A stretch of DNA of 64,000 nucleotides from Clostridium aciditolerans (lineage in GTDB: Bacteria; Bacillota; Clostridia; Clostridiales; Clostridiaceae). The notes beneath the pieces were generated by a model. The model was not told the origin of the DNA, did no database searches, and saw nothing but the letters and a program-made list of their open reading frames with translations. The stretch lies in assembly GCF_016316925.1 (NCBI RefSeq), contig NZ_JAEEGB010000010.1, positions 62,001 through 126,000 of the forward strand, read 5' to 3'. The translations under genes and the position numbers were made by a program. The first letter of the stretch is position 1, and every line of letters begins with the position of its first letter. Shown in pieces: positions 18,664 to 27,389 of the stretch.

Positions 18664-19221
18664 TTAAACTCTTTCCATATATTCTCCAGTTCTTGTATCT
18701 ATTCTTATGATTTCTCCTTCATTTACGAATATAGGAACCGGAACAACTGCTCCAGTCTCAACAGTAGCAGGTTTTAATACGTTTGTAGCTGTATTTCCTT
18801 TAACTCCTGGATCAGTTTGAGTTACCATTAATTCTACAAAGTTTGGCGCTTCTACTGAGAATGCTTCTCCTTTGTAAAATTTTATTACAGCAAACATATT
18901 TTCTTTTAGGAATTTTATTGCTCCTTCAACCTTCTCATAATTTAAAGGAATTTGTTCAAATGTTTCTTGATCCATGAAATAATATAATTCACCATCAGAA
19001 TATAAGTACTGCATTTCTTTTCTTTCTATAACTGCTTCTTGAAGTTTTGCAGTTGGGTTGAAAGTTGTATCAGTAACCCCTCCAGTTATAACGTTTCTAA
19101 GCTTTGTTCTAACAAACGCAGCTCCCTTACCTGGTTTTACATGAAGGAAGTCTATTACTGTAAACACTTGTCCATCTTGTTCAAAAGTAGTTCCTTTTCT
19201 TAATTCTCCTGCTGATATCAT
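18664..19221 (-). CDS. efp: Translation elongation factor P
   Basis: EF-P relieves ribosome stalling at polyproline stretches. The 185-residue protein begins [17 protein letters not shown] and carries the loop KPGKG with K32, the residue modified in Bacillus subtilis. The three OB/KOW-like domains and ending [15 protein letters not shown] match the family. The ATG has GGAGGGAT upstream. It follows pepP, a pairing common in Firmicutes. Confidence 0.98.
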   Translation of the reverse strand: MISAGELRKGTTFEQDGQVFTVIDFLHVKPGKGAAFVRTKLRNVITGGVTDTTFNPTAKLQEAVIERKEMQYLYSDGELYYFMDQETFEQIPLNYEKVEGAIKFLKENMFAVIKFYKGEAFSVEAPNFVELMVTQTDPGVKGNTATNVLKPATVETGAVVPVPIFVNEGEIIRIDTRTGEYMERV

Positions 19222-19291
19222 TTGGTGTATCCCTCCAAAACTTTATTATTCATTTATTATATCATAACCCTTTAATAGGTAATCATATATA

Positions 19292-20368
19292 CTATTCTAT
19301 GCATATTAAATGCTTAGGTGATTTTGAGAATATTTCTATTCCATTTTCCTTTACTAATAATATATCCTCTATTCTTACCCCACCAAAACCTGGTATATAA
19401 ATTCCTGGTTCATCTGTAACAACTATACCTGCTGGTAGTGGTTTATCATTTCTATATCCAACAGTTGGTGCTTCATGAATCTCTCTACCTACTCCATGGC
19501 CTAACCCATGGCCAAAATATTCTCCATAACCTTTTTCTTTGATGTGATCTCTTGCAATTTTGTCAACTTCTATTGCAGGAACTCCTGGTTTAAAACCTTT
19601 TAAAGCTTTTTCCTGTGCTTCTAGTACAATATTATATATTTCAACCATTTTTTCAGATGGCTTACCTATAACAATTGTTCTTGTCATATCTGAGCAATAT
19701 CCTTCATAAACACATCCAAAGTCAAGTGTTAAGAATTCTCCGTTATTAATAACCTTATCAGTAGCTTCTCCATGAGGTAAACTTGATCTAACTCCAGATG
19801 CAATTATTGAAGGGAATGAAAGGTCTGTAGCTCCTAATTTTTTCATATAAAATTCAAGCTCAAGTCCTACTTCTCTTTCAGTCATTCCTGGTTTTATAAA
19901 ACTAAGCATATGTTCGAAAGCCTTGTCAGCAATTTCTGCTGCTTTTCTCATAAGCACTAGTTCGCTTTCGTCCTTTACAACTCTTATTTCTTCAACTATA
20001 CCTTCCATAGGGACTAACTCACAATTAAGTTTACTTTTATAAAGGCTGTATGTACCATAAGAAACTATATTTTCTTCAAATCCAAGCTTTTTAATATTAT
20101 TTTTATTTACTAATTCTGATAGAAAGTCAGCAAAAGTAGTATTCTTACTGTATTCTAATAGTTCGTAGTCTTTAACTTGTTGCTGTGCTTGTTCAGTAAA
20201 TCTTGAATCTGTAATAAAAAATGCCTTATCAGTTGTTATTACTGAAAAGCTTTCATTTCCAGTAAATCCACTTAAATAATTTCTATTATGATCTCCAATT
20301 AAAAGAACAGCATCTAATCCTTTTTTGCTCATTGCATCTCTTAATTTTCTCATTCTTTCTTTATACAT
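19292..20368 (-). CDS. pepP: Xaa-Pro aminopeptidase (M24 family)
   Basis: It removes N-terminal residues ahead of proline. The 358-residue protein has a creatinase-like N-terminal domain (about 1-125) and the pita-bread metal site: Asp in LDFGC and SDMTRT, His in FGHGLGHGVGREIHE, Glu in TDEPGIYIPG and GVRIEDI. Together with efp downstream this is a Pro-related pair: one helps make proline-rich proteins, the other trims them. Confidence 0.94.
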   Translation of the reverse strand: MYKERMRKLRDAMSKKGLDAVLLIGDHNRNYLSGFTGNESFSVITTDKAFFITDSRFTEQAQQQVKDYELLEYSKNTTFADFLSELVNKNNIKKLGFEENIVSYGTYSLYKSKLNCELVPMEGIVEEIRVVKDESELVLMRKAAEIADKAFEHMLSFIKPGMTEREVGLELEFYMKKLGATDLSFPSIIASGVRSSLPHGEATDKVINNGEFLTLDFGCVYEGYCSDMTRTIVIGKPSEKMVEIYNIVLEAQEKALKGFKPGVPAIEVDKIARDHIKEKGYGEYFGHGLGHGVGREIHEAPTVGYRNDKPLPAGIVVTDEPGIYIPGFGGVRIEDILLVKENGIEIFSKSPKHLICIE

Positions 20369-20591
20369 CTTATATTACCCCCATATTTACGTAACGTGTA
20401 GCATTCACTATTACTTTCTCCAATTTATGTAACAATTATTCCTTATTAAACTTACAATTTAAGAAATAAGCGCCCTATGTTTTCACTTTTCAATATATAG
20501 ACTACACAATACAGTTCTATTTGAACAATGTTATTTTATCAAAACTTGTGATTATTTGCAAATAATATTAATTTATTTGCTTTCAGATTCT

Positions 20592-21008
20592 CTACTTGTT
20601 TTTTATAAAATCAATATTCACTTTAGTAGTGTTATTGCTGTTTTCATCTTTATTTATTTTTATATTATTAATACGTTGATAATTATCTTTATTTTTTATA
20701 TCTTCTAGTGTACTTTTAACTACAGAAATATCACCTAAGATTTCAAGTTCTACTGCTGCTTCTTTATTACTTTGACTTCTCAAACCGTTTATTTTAACTT
20801 TTTCTTTTTCACTTAACCCCTCTAATATCTCAGTAAATCCAAATTGTTTTAATTTGCTATCATCACTTTTATTTTCATTTATAACTCTTAATTTAGCCTC
20901 ATTTTCAGCTATTTTTTGTCTAACATTGAAATTCATCACAATTAAAAATACAAATAATATTAAACATAGAATGACCATGATTGGCTTATAAATCGTATTT
21001 TTAAACAT
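20592..21008 (-). CDS. PilO-like type IV pilus assembly protein
   Basis: A 138-residue protein: short cytoplasmic start, one membrane segment (YKPIMVILCLILFVFLIVMNF), a short coiled coil (VRQKIAENEAKLRVINEN) and a small alpha/beta domain. This is the layout of PilO/GspM, which pairs with PilN. Sequence similarity alone is weak and the call rests on topology and on position as last gene of the pilus operon. The ATG has AGAGGGG upstream, 13 bases after the PilN-like gene. Confidence 0.6.
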   Translation of the reverse strand: MFKNTIYKPIMVILCLILFVFLIVMNFNVRQKIAENEAKLRVINENKSDDSKLKQFGFTEILEGLSEKEKVKINGLRSQSNKEAAVELEILGDISVVKSTLEDIKNKDNYQRINNIKINKDENSNNTTKVNIDFIKNK

Positions 21009-21021
21009 ATATTTTCCCCTC

Positions 21022-21483
21022 TCACTTTAACTCCATATTTATTTTTATATTTCCCGGATTTTCACCACTCAGAAATAATATCTGTTTTATTATAAACTTA
21101 TTTTTCATTTCTATTTCTTTTATGAGTAATTTATAATCTAATTTTGTTGAATCAAAACTTAGTTCTATTCTTCTTCCATCTATATATATACTTTCATAAT
21201 TGTTATTTTCCTGTACGCTTGTTATATAAGTTAAAAATGTATCTAATGTTCTATTATTTTTACTCTTCGTTTCATTTATTTGTTCAGTATCTTTCTTTTG
21301 TGGTAAGAGCCTCTGATTAATTTCAGTATCTAACAGCTTTTTTTTATTTGTATTTACAAATAACATTTCTATAAGAATTAGGTCTATTATAATAAATATA
21401 CTTATAAAAACTTTAAGTGACTTTTTTCTCTTAACTTTTCTATCTTCTAAATACCACTCTGGTAAAAAATATATCTTTTCTAT
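21022..21483 (-). CDS. pilN: PilN-like type IV pilus assembly protein with an apparent ATA start
   Basis: The longest ATG frame starts at 21366, but the same frame continues upstream for 39 codons to a stop at 21484-21486. That stretch reads IEKIYFLPEWYLEDRK, a PilN-like cytoplasmic motif, followed by a membrane helix (VFISIFIIIDLILIEML), both needed for PilN. The only codon at good distance from the strong AAGGAG (21493-21498, nine bases) is ATA at 21481-21483. With it the protein has 153 residues and full PilN topology: short cytoplasmic tail, one helix, periplasmic-type domain. Either AUA is used, or an ATG has been lost by mutation or sequencing error. Confidence 0.65.
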   Translation of the reverse strand: MEKIYFLPEWYLEDRKVKRKKSLKVFISIFIIIDLILIEMLFVNTNKKKLLDTEINQRLLPQKKDTEQINETKSKNNRTLDTFLTYITSVQENNNYESIYIDGRRIELSFDSTKLDYKLLIKEIEMKNKFIIKQILFLSGENPGNIKINMELK

Positions 21484-21519
21484 TTAAATCATCTCCTTAT
21501 GATGCCTAAGCTTTAAATT

Positions 21520-22278
21520 CTATACAAGATAGTTATTATCACAGCAAGCATTTCCTAAGTCTATGCAACTATATTGTTTTTCCACATCTTTAATTAAAGT
21601 TTTGTAAGGAAAGTTCAGAAAAAATATTTTGTTAAATTGATCATGTTCTTGCGATATACTGCATTTAACTTGAAATTTTTTCAACTCATCTATAAAACTA
21701 TTTTCAGCAAATGTTTTTATAACACTATTGGCAATCATTTTATTGTCTGTACAGGCTAATAGATATAATATATTTTCATGTATAAAAATAAGGATGTAAT
21801 TTTTATCTTTAATTCTATTTTTATAATTGTTCAAAATGCAAAATTGTATTGGAAATATTCCTTTTATTTTTCCTCCTCTTTCTGTACACTTTTTTATTAA
21901 ATTTGATTTGCTCCAATTTAATAAAAAAACTATCACATCTAAGCTTGAACCATTATCTTTGATGATTTGATAGGTAAACATAATATTATCTATATTTTTA
22001 AATCGATACTGCAGCTCACCTTTAATAATTGCATGAAGTTTCTCCTTTTTTACCTTTGGAAAAGTCATAAATTTTACATATATTTCTTCACCATCTACTA
22101 TTATAAATAGATTTTTATTTTTAAAATCTATTTTAATATCATCAATATTTTTTGCTTTAATATTAATTCCATTATATTTTTTTAAGTCTATTATTCTGTC
22201 TATGAAGCTTTTTCTCAGAATCTCCTTATAAGTTAAACTATCATTATAAACTTGTAATAATCCCTTTTTTCTTATCAT
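21520..22278 (-). CDS. Divergent PilM-like protein of the pilus operon
   Basis: This 252-residue soluble protein sits where pilM normally lies, just before pilN. The segment DGEEIYVKFMTFPKVKKEKLHAIIKGELQYRF resembles the PilM pattern in which a strand is followed by P.v...L..ai..El. It lacks a clear actin-like phosphate loop, so the ATPase fold may be degenerate, and the C-terminal part is shorter than in PilM (about 350 residues). The ribosome binding site AAAGGAGG is strong. It overlaps the preceding gene by 4 bp. Confidence 0.55.
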   Translation of the reverse strand: MIRKKGLLQVYNDSLTYKEILRKSFIDRIIDLKKYNGINIKAKNIDDIKIDFKNKNLFIIVDGEEIYVKFMTFPKVKKEKLHAIIKGELQYRFKNIDNIMFTYQIIKDNGSSLDVIVFLLNWSKSNLIKKCTERGGKIKGIFPIQFCILNNYKNRIKDKNYILIFIHENILYLLACTDNKMIANSVIKTFAENSFIDELKKFQVKCSISQEHDQFNKIFFLNFPYKTLIKDVEKQYSCIDLGNACCDNNYLV

Positions 22279-22730
22279 TTTATTCCTCCTTTTTTATAAG
22301 AGTAATCGATGCATCCATAAAATATAGATCCATTAATAATTTTATACTCATATAACTCCTCTTTATAAAACTTATGATTGACATAGTATTCAGCTAAAAA
22401 ACAATTTGAATCATTAATATATTTAACTAAATTATCATCACATTTTATAGCAGTGCTTGTTGTGGTATTGAAAAATTCTTTTACTTCTTCTTCACTTATT
22501 GAGCTAACATTTTTATAGATATTCTCATCTAATTCAGTTAGAAGAAACTCTCTTGGTTTTTGTATAATGTCCACTTTCATTGTGTTTTGCTGAAGCTTTA
22601 AATCATTATTTCTTATTAAAATTTCCATTTTATAAACACCTAAAACAATAAGAAAACATAGGCTACATGCAAATAGAACATATACTAAGATAAATCCTTT
22701 TTTGCTTTTCCTCTCTCTAGTCCTAAACAT
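22275..22730 (-). CDS. Pilus-operon protein with one N-terminal membrane segment (minor pilin or PilX-like)
   Basis: A 151-residue protein: basic N-terminus, KKGFILVYVLFACSLCFLIVLGVY membrane segment, then a soluble part with several Tyr and Cys. The KKGF...V pattern recalls a type III signal peptide but lacks Glu at +5 (valine-tyrosine there), as in GspK/PilX-type pilins that are processed or inserted at the tip. It overlaps both neighbours (46 bp upstream, 4 bp downstream), so it is part of the operon. Confidence 0.5.
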   Translation of the reverse strand: MFRTRERKSKKGFILVYVLFACSLCFLIVLGVYKMEILIRNNDLKLQQNTMKVDIIQKPREFLLTELDENIYKNVSSISEEEVKEFFNTTTSTAIKCDDNLVKYINDSNCFLAEYYVNHKFYKEELYEYKIINGSIFYGCIDYSYKKGGIK

Positions 22731-23182
22731 CTTTTATACACTTTACCTTTCCTTGTTTCTATAGTTATATATAACACCCTTCCTTTTTCCTCCACAATAA
22801 ACTCCTTAGCATTTTTAAAAATGTTATTGGTTGTAGGTGAATATACAGCGCCATAGGATATTATAATATCTGAATCACGATCTTTTCTAATATAATCACA
22901 ACCCTTACCATCGTATCTTTTTATAGTAATTCTGTTATCCGATATTTCTGCATACTTAGCATTATTTATTTGGTTTTCAATTATCATAAAAGCCTCATTT
23001 ACATAAAAATATTCTCTACTTTCATTTATTTCTTGTCTATGTATTCTCATATACTTTGAAATAATAATTACTTGAATAGATGCTATAATTCCTATTAATG
23101 CTGTAACAATCATTAATTCAATTAATGTAAATCCTTTTTTAGCAGCTTTTCTATCTTTTATATTTTCCCTTATAAATCTCAC
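22685..23182 (-). CDS. Type IV prepilin-like protein (minor pilin)
   Basis: The type III signal is clear: AAKKGFTLIELMIVTALIGIIASIQ, with cleavage expected after KKG and Glu at +5. The rest is a 140-residue pilin head. The frame given starts at GTG (23180-23182), but GGAG ends only one base before it. An ATA at 23171-23173 is ten bases from that GGAG, so the true start is uncertain. It overlaps its neighbours at both ends. Confidence 0.75.
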   Translation of the reverse strand: MRFIRENIKDRKAAKKGFTLIELMIVTALIGIIASIQVIIISKYMRIHRQEINESREYFYVNEAFMIIENQINNAKYAEISDNRITIKRYDGKGCDYIRKDRDSDIIISYGAVYSPTTNNIFKNAKEFIVEEKGRVLYITIETRKGKVYKRCLGLERGKAKKDLS

Positions 23183-23612
23183 ACTCCATAACCTTAGTGT
23201 TATCTTTAATCTTTGTATATAATTTTAAATTTAGCTTTAATACCTTACCTTGCTCTATATCAATAGCTATATAAGGCTCTTCCGATGGTTTATTCTGAAT
23301 AAATAAATTAGTTATTCCTTTTTCTTTGATTTTATCCTCTTGAATATTCTCCTTAGCAATATAATATCTATTTTCAAGGGCAAGCTTCTCTATTTCATCA
23401 TAAGAACAATTATAAATTATGTTATTCTTTGCTGCTTCTATAAATATTGTATTATTATATATCTCATTACTTGTTTTTTTCAGCTTCAAATTATTTAGTT
23501 GAATTGACAATATTGTAATAAACAATATTGAAAATACAGTAATGCTACATATGACTTCTATTAAAGAGTATCCTTTGTTAATATTTGAATTCCACGAAAG
23601 CTGTTCCCACAC
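23151..23612 (-). CDS. Type IV prepilin-like protein (minor pilin), start uncertain
   Basis: It carries NKGYSLIEVICSITVFSILFITILSIQL, a type III signal with cleavage after NKG and Glu at +5. The frame is open upstream to 23669. GTG at 23610-23612 gives a 14-residue leader up to the cleavage site. ATT at 23580-23582 overlaps the TAA of the previous gene (ATTAA) and would give the short leader MNKG typical of prepilins; its upstream sequence is only weakly Shine-Dalgarno-like. The GTG position is listed, but the ATT is a serious alternative. Confidence 0.65.
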   Translation of the reverse strand: MWEQLSWNSNINKGYSLIEVICSITVFSILFITILSIQLNNLKLKKTSNEIYNNTIFIEAAKNNIIYNCSYDEIEKLALENRYYIAKENIQEDKIKEKGITNLFIQNKPSEEPYIAIDIEQGKVLKLNLKLYTKIKDNTKVMECEIYKGKYKR

Positions 23613-24021
23613 ACATCGTAATACAGTGCATCTTCCCTTCACGATCTTTGTATTGAATAGTACACGCATCTTCAGTTATACCTCTGTTATCTATTTTTAT
23701 TTTGTTTCCTGGCCTCACTATATTTAATGTGAATTTATCTGGTAACTCTAATTTATAAACTCGCTGTGTTCCAGAGTTTAAACATACAAAGTTTTTTTCA
23801 GTATCAAAGTATAAATAGCCTCCTATATTTTTATCTCTACAATATTCTTTTGAATTATTTATTAAATTGATCAGAGAATTACTGAAAACATCAACATCTA
23901 TTTCATTTTGTAATTTATTGTATCCACCAAAGTTTATTAAGCTAAAGCTAAATAGTATAGATATCATTCCTATTACTATCAATAATTCTATAACAGTAAA
24001 ACCTTTCTTTTTAGTTTTCAT
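23578..24021 (-). CDS. Type IV prepilin-like protein, GspH/FimT type
   Basis: A 147-residue protein with a type III signal MKTKKKGFTVIELLIVIGMISILFSFSLI (cleavage after KKKG, Glu at +5). The head has the GspH-like pattern ending in IQYKDREGKMHCITMCVGTAFVEF. The ATG follows ATGGAG at about nine bases. It lies between the major pilin and the other minor pilins; together they probably prime the pilus tip. Confidence 0.8.
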   Translation of the reverse strand: MKTKKKGFTVIELLIVIGMISILFSFSLINFGGYNKLQNEIDVDVFSNSLINLINNSKEYCRDKNIGGYLYFDTEKNFVCLNSGTQRVYKLELPDKFTLNIVRPGNKIKIDNRGITEDACTIQYKDREGKMHCITMCVGTAFVEFKY

Positions 24022-24054
24022 ATAAATTACTCCATTATGATTATCCTTAGAAAA

Positions 24055-24513
24055 TTATTCACCAGAATTAGCACCTGACCGTGTGTTTGTAGACGTGGCT
24101 TTTGGATATACAGTTTTATTATCATACATTACTACAAGAGAGTTTTGATCTGCATTGATTGTCGCTGTGTATATTTTTCCATCACTTTTATAATTTATAT
24201 CTACACATTGTTCCCCTGAAGATACATCTTCTACCGTTGTACCAGCTTCAACTGAAGTTAGTGTCTCTATATTGGCTTTTACATTATCTTTGTCAAATTT
24301 CCCGTCATTGTCTCCATAACTTGCCATAGCTGCTGTCTGAATTTGCTTTGCTGTATTTATTGCTTTTGTTACTTTTGCCTTTTCTTGATAAGCTGAAAAT
24401 TTTGGAACTAAAAATCCCATAAGAACTAATATTATAGAAATAACCAACATAAGCTCTATTATAGTAAAACCTTTTTCCCTCGAATTTATTATTTTCTTAT
24501 AATTTATTTTCAT
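24055..24513 (-). CDS. pilA: Major type IV pilin (PilA-like)
   Basis: The 152-residue prepilin begins MKINYKKIINSREKGFTIIEL, cleaved after REKG, with Glu at +5, followed by a hydrophobic helix (MLVISIILVLMGFLVPKF) and YQEKAKVTKAINTAKQIQTAAMASY, the usual alpha-1 spine. The head is small and Thr/Ser/Asn-rich with a free tail (KATSTNTRSGANSGE). The ribosome binding site AGGAAAGG is strong. It is the first pilin after pilC, which suits a major pilin. Its head has no cysteine pair; one Cys is visible. Confidence 0.85.
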   Translation of the reverse strand: MKINYKKIINSREKGFTIIELMLVISIILVLMGFLVPKFSAYQEKAKVTKAINTAKQIQTAAMASYGDNDGKFDKDNVKANIETLTSVEAGTTVEDVSSGEQCVDINYKSDGKIYTATINADQNSLVVMYDNKTVYPKATSTNTRSGANSGE

Positions 24514-24613
24514 AACCTTTTCCTTTCCTATAAAATTTTTATACGATAACTACCATCCTGGATTTGTTCAACTAAACTTCAAGTAGCCTTTGAAAACCCA
24601 ATTTGAAAATGCC

Positions 24614-25807
24614 TTACGCTATAGAATCCATGATATTTATAATAGGCATAAAGGCTGCTATTATAAACACTCCTACAAATAAAGCTAAAAATATAATAAT
24701 CATTGGCTCCATTAAGCTTAAAAGCTTTTTTAAATACTCCTCTAATTCATTTTCAAGTATCCCTCCAAGCTTTGATAGCATCTCTTCAACCTTTCCAGTC
24801 TCCTCCCCAATGGAAATTAGAGATAAAAATAGTTCATTCCCTAGTTCCTGTTTCTTAAAAGAAGAATTCATACTCTCTCCTTGCTTTATATCTTCTATAC
24901 AGTTCTTAATTTTATTCTCTATTACTTTATTATCTAAAAGACTTATAACAGTTTCTAAAGCTTTTATTATATTAAAACCTGCTTCTATAAGCATAGATAG
25001 TGATACTGAAAACTTATATAAAACAAAATTATTGTAATATCTTCTTAAGTAGGGAATTCTAATTTTTATATTGTCGAAATAAAGTTTACCTTCATTTGTT
25101 CTTGAATATTGATATATAGCAATCATAATTGTAAATAAAATTATATTTATTAGGTAAAAATTTGTTCTAAGAAAACTATAAAAATCTAATGTTACTTGCG
25201 TTATAAAGGGAATGTCTCCACCAATAGACAATAATGTATCTATAAAGTTAGGTATTATTTTAGCCATTAAGAATAGAATTATAAAGAAAGAGCTTGTTAG
25301 CACAACTAAAGGATATGTAATTGCTGATTTCACTTTATTAAATAATTTGTCTTGTTTATCATAATATTCTGATAAATTTTTCAGTATCTTATCCAGTTTC
25401 CCACTTTCTTCTCCTATCTTAATCATCTCATTCATGAACAATGGATACACATCAGATTCTTTTTTTAAGCTTTTATAGATACTTTCTCCTCTTGAAACAT
25501 TTCTCTCTACTCTGCATAAACTCTCTCTCAATGTCTTTTTATTGCACTGGGATGCTATAATATTTAATGCTTGAGAGACTGAAATTCCAGCATTTATCAT
25601 ACAGCTTAACCCATTGCATAAAAAACTTATGTCTCGAGAGTTAACTCTTTCTTTAAATATATATTTTGAAATACCATTTTTCTTTTTAACATCCAAAAGA
25701 TAATATCCATTATCCTTTAATTTGTCTCTTAGTTCAGTTATGTCTTCGCCTTCATATTCCCCCTCAAATTTATTTCCTTGAATATTTATGGCACTATATT
25801 TAAATAT
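24614..25807 (-). CDS. pilC: PilC, inner-membrane platform protein of the type IV pilus, with an apparent ATA start
   Basis: PilC/GspF is the membrane platform that couples the PilB motor to pilin addition. Two GspF repeats are visible (FLCNGLSCMINAGISVSQAL and KFSVSLSMLIEAGFNIIKAL) with three membrane segments. The first normal start (TTG, 25696) would remove the conserved N-terminus. The same frame reads upstream IFKYSAINIQGNKFEGEYEG...LRDKLKDNGYYLLDV, a typical PilC N-terminal domain. In it no ATG, GTG or TTG occurs before the stop at 25841-25843. ATA at 25805-25807 lies seven bases from a perfect AAGGAG (25815-25820) and gives 397 residues, the family length. Confidence 0.85.
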   Translation of the reverse strand: MFKYSAINIQGNKFEGEYEGEDITELRDKLKDNGYYLLDVKKKNGISKYIFKERVNSRDISFLCNGLSCMINAGISVSQALNIIASQCNKKTLRESLCRVERNVSRGESIYKSLKKESDVYPLFMNEMIKIGEESGKLDKILKNLSEYYDKQDKLFNKVKSAITYPLVVLTSSFFIILFLMAKIIPNFIDTLLSIGGDIPFITQVTLDFYSFLRTNFYLINIILFTIMIAIYQYSRTNEGKLYFDNIKIRIPYLRRYYNNFVLYKFSVSLSMLIEAGFNIIKALETVISLLDNKVIENKIKNCIEDIKQGESMNSSFKKQELGNELFLSLISIGEETGKVEEMLSKLGGILENELEEYLKKLLSLMEPMIIIFLALFVGVFIIAAFMPIINIMDSIA

Positions 25808-25844
25808 GTTACCACTCCTTCCATGTTGTAAAAGTATGTCTTAA

Positions 25845-25878
25845 GGCATCTGAAAGAAAATAACAAGTCAAAGATGCG
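25845..25878. repeat. Palindromic element, family 2, single arm
   Basis: GGCATCTGAAAGAAAATAAC followed by AAGTCAAAGATGC matches the left arm of the copy at 38390 almost base for base. No clear right arm follows, so this is a half copy. It lies in the pilB-pilC gap. Confidence 0.55.
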
Positions 25879-25886
25879 ACGGATAT

Positions 25887-27389
25887 TTATAGATTTATTC
25901 TTATAAATTCTTCATAAGTAGTCACTCCACTTTTTATAAGATCAACACAATGCTCTCTCATGGAAGCCATACCGCTACTAATGTTTAAATTTCTAATATC
26001 CTCTACAGATTCTTTATATTTGATTTTGATGTTTTTCAATTTATTAACGTCCATTATTTCATATACTACAGTTCTTCCTTTATAACCTGTATAGTTACAT
26101 TTCCAACATCCTTCACCTTTATATAACTTGTAGGGTAGCGAAAGATTTAAGTCTTTAATTTCATTATTTGAAACATTATAAGACTTTTTACAGTAGGGGC
26201 ATATTTTCCTAATTAGTCTCTGAGATATGACAGCTTTTAAAGCTTCCTCAATAAAATATGATTGTATTCCCATATCTTTAAGCCTTAATATGGATTCTGC
26301 TGCGTCATTAGTATGCAGTGTGCTTATAACTAAATGCCCTGTTACTGCTGCTCTAATAGCAATCTGCGCTGTTTCCTCATCTCTAATTTCACCAACCATT
26401 ATTACATCTGGATCTTGTCTCAATATGCTTCTAAGACCTTCTGCAAATGTAAAACCTATTTTTGTATTCACATTAACTTGATTAATATTTTCAAGGCTAT
26501 ATTCTACAGGATCTTCTATACTAGTTATGTTTTTTTCTATCTTATTTAAAGAATTTAACATAGAGTATAAAGTTGTAGTCTTTCCGCTACCTGTAGGACC
26601 TGTTACAAGTATAATTCCATATCTGCTTTTAATCATTGATTTTATTGCATCTACGTCCCTATTCATAAATCCTAACCTATCTAAAGACTTCATCTTATCA
26701 GATCTATATAGAATTCTTATAACAATTTTCTCTCCATATACGGTAGGAAGAGTTGAAACTCTTAAATCATAATCTTTATCCTCATATAAGTATCTTATTT
26801 TTCCATCCTGTGGTACCCTCTTCTCTGATATATCCATTGAACCCATTATTTTAAGTCTGGTACATACAAGGAAATATATATTTTTAGGTATTGATGTAAA
26901 GTAGCTTATAATTCCATCTACTCTGAATCTTACTATAGTTTCTTCTTGAAAGGGCTCAAGGTGAATATCACTAGCATTTTGATAAATAGCTCCATTCAAT
27001 ATAGAATTAACTATTTTAACTACAGGAGCATCCTGCAATTTTTCTTCATCATAGTTTTTTATACTTTCTTTTTTAATGTTTAATTTGCTTTCCAGTTCAA
27101 TAATTTTTATAGCATTCTCTAAACTGTACTTACAATAATATTTATTAATGGCACTTACTATTTTTAATTCACTGGAATAAAAAAATTTTATATCTTTTCC
27201 ACTTATAAACCTTAATTCTTCTTCTAATAAAATAGTTGGTGTTTTACTTGTTGCTATATAAATATAATCAGCGACTTCTTTGAAAGCTAATAAACAGTTA
27301 TCATTTGCTATTTTTTCTGGTATCTTTTGTACAACTTTACTATTTATAGCTGTATTTTCTAAATCTACAGTCTCCATAATCTTATTCAT
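25887..27389 (-). CDS. pilB: PilB, type IV pilus extension ATPase
   Basis: PilB powers pilus extension. The 500-residue protein has an N-terminal adaptor domain shortened relative to most PilB/GspE (about 560), then the conserved IVNSILNGAIYQNASDIHLEPF, Walker A GPTGSGKTTTLYS, DPVEYSLENINQVNVN, Walker B/Asp box RQDPDVIMVGEIRDEETA, HLVISTLHTNDA, and a tetra-cysteine zinc site (CPYC...CWKCNYTGYKGR). The ATG has GAAAGG seven bases upstream. It is the first gene of a nine-gene pilus operon. No retraction ATPase pilT or prepilin peptidase pilD lies in the window. Confidence 0.95.
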   Translation of the reverse strand: MNKIMETVDLENTAINSKVVQKIPEKIANDNCLLAFKEVADYIYIATSKTPTILLEEELRFISGKDIKFFYSSELKIVSAINKYYCKYSLENAIKIIELESKLNIKKESIKNYDEEKLQDAPVVKIVNSILNGAIYQNASDIHLEPFQEETIVRFRVDGIISYFTSIPKNIYFLVCTRLKIMGSMDISEKRVPQDGKIRYLYEDKDYDLRVSTLPTVYGEKIVIRILYRSDKMKSLDRLGFMNRDVDAIKSMIKSRYGIILVTGPTGSGKTTTLYSMLNSLNKIEKNITSIEDPVEYSLENINQVNVNTKIGFTFAEGLRSILRQDPDVIMVGEIRDEETAQIAIRAAVTGHLVISTLHTNDAAESILRLKDMGIQSYFIEEALKAVISQRLIRKICPYCKKSYNVSNNEIKDLNLSLPYKLYKGEGCWKCNYTGYKGRTVVYEIMDVNKLKNIKIKYKESVEDIRNLNISSGMASMREHCVDLIKSGVTTYEEFIRINL

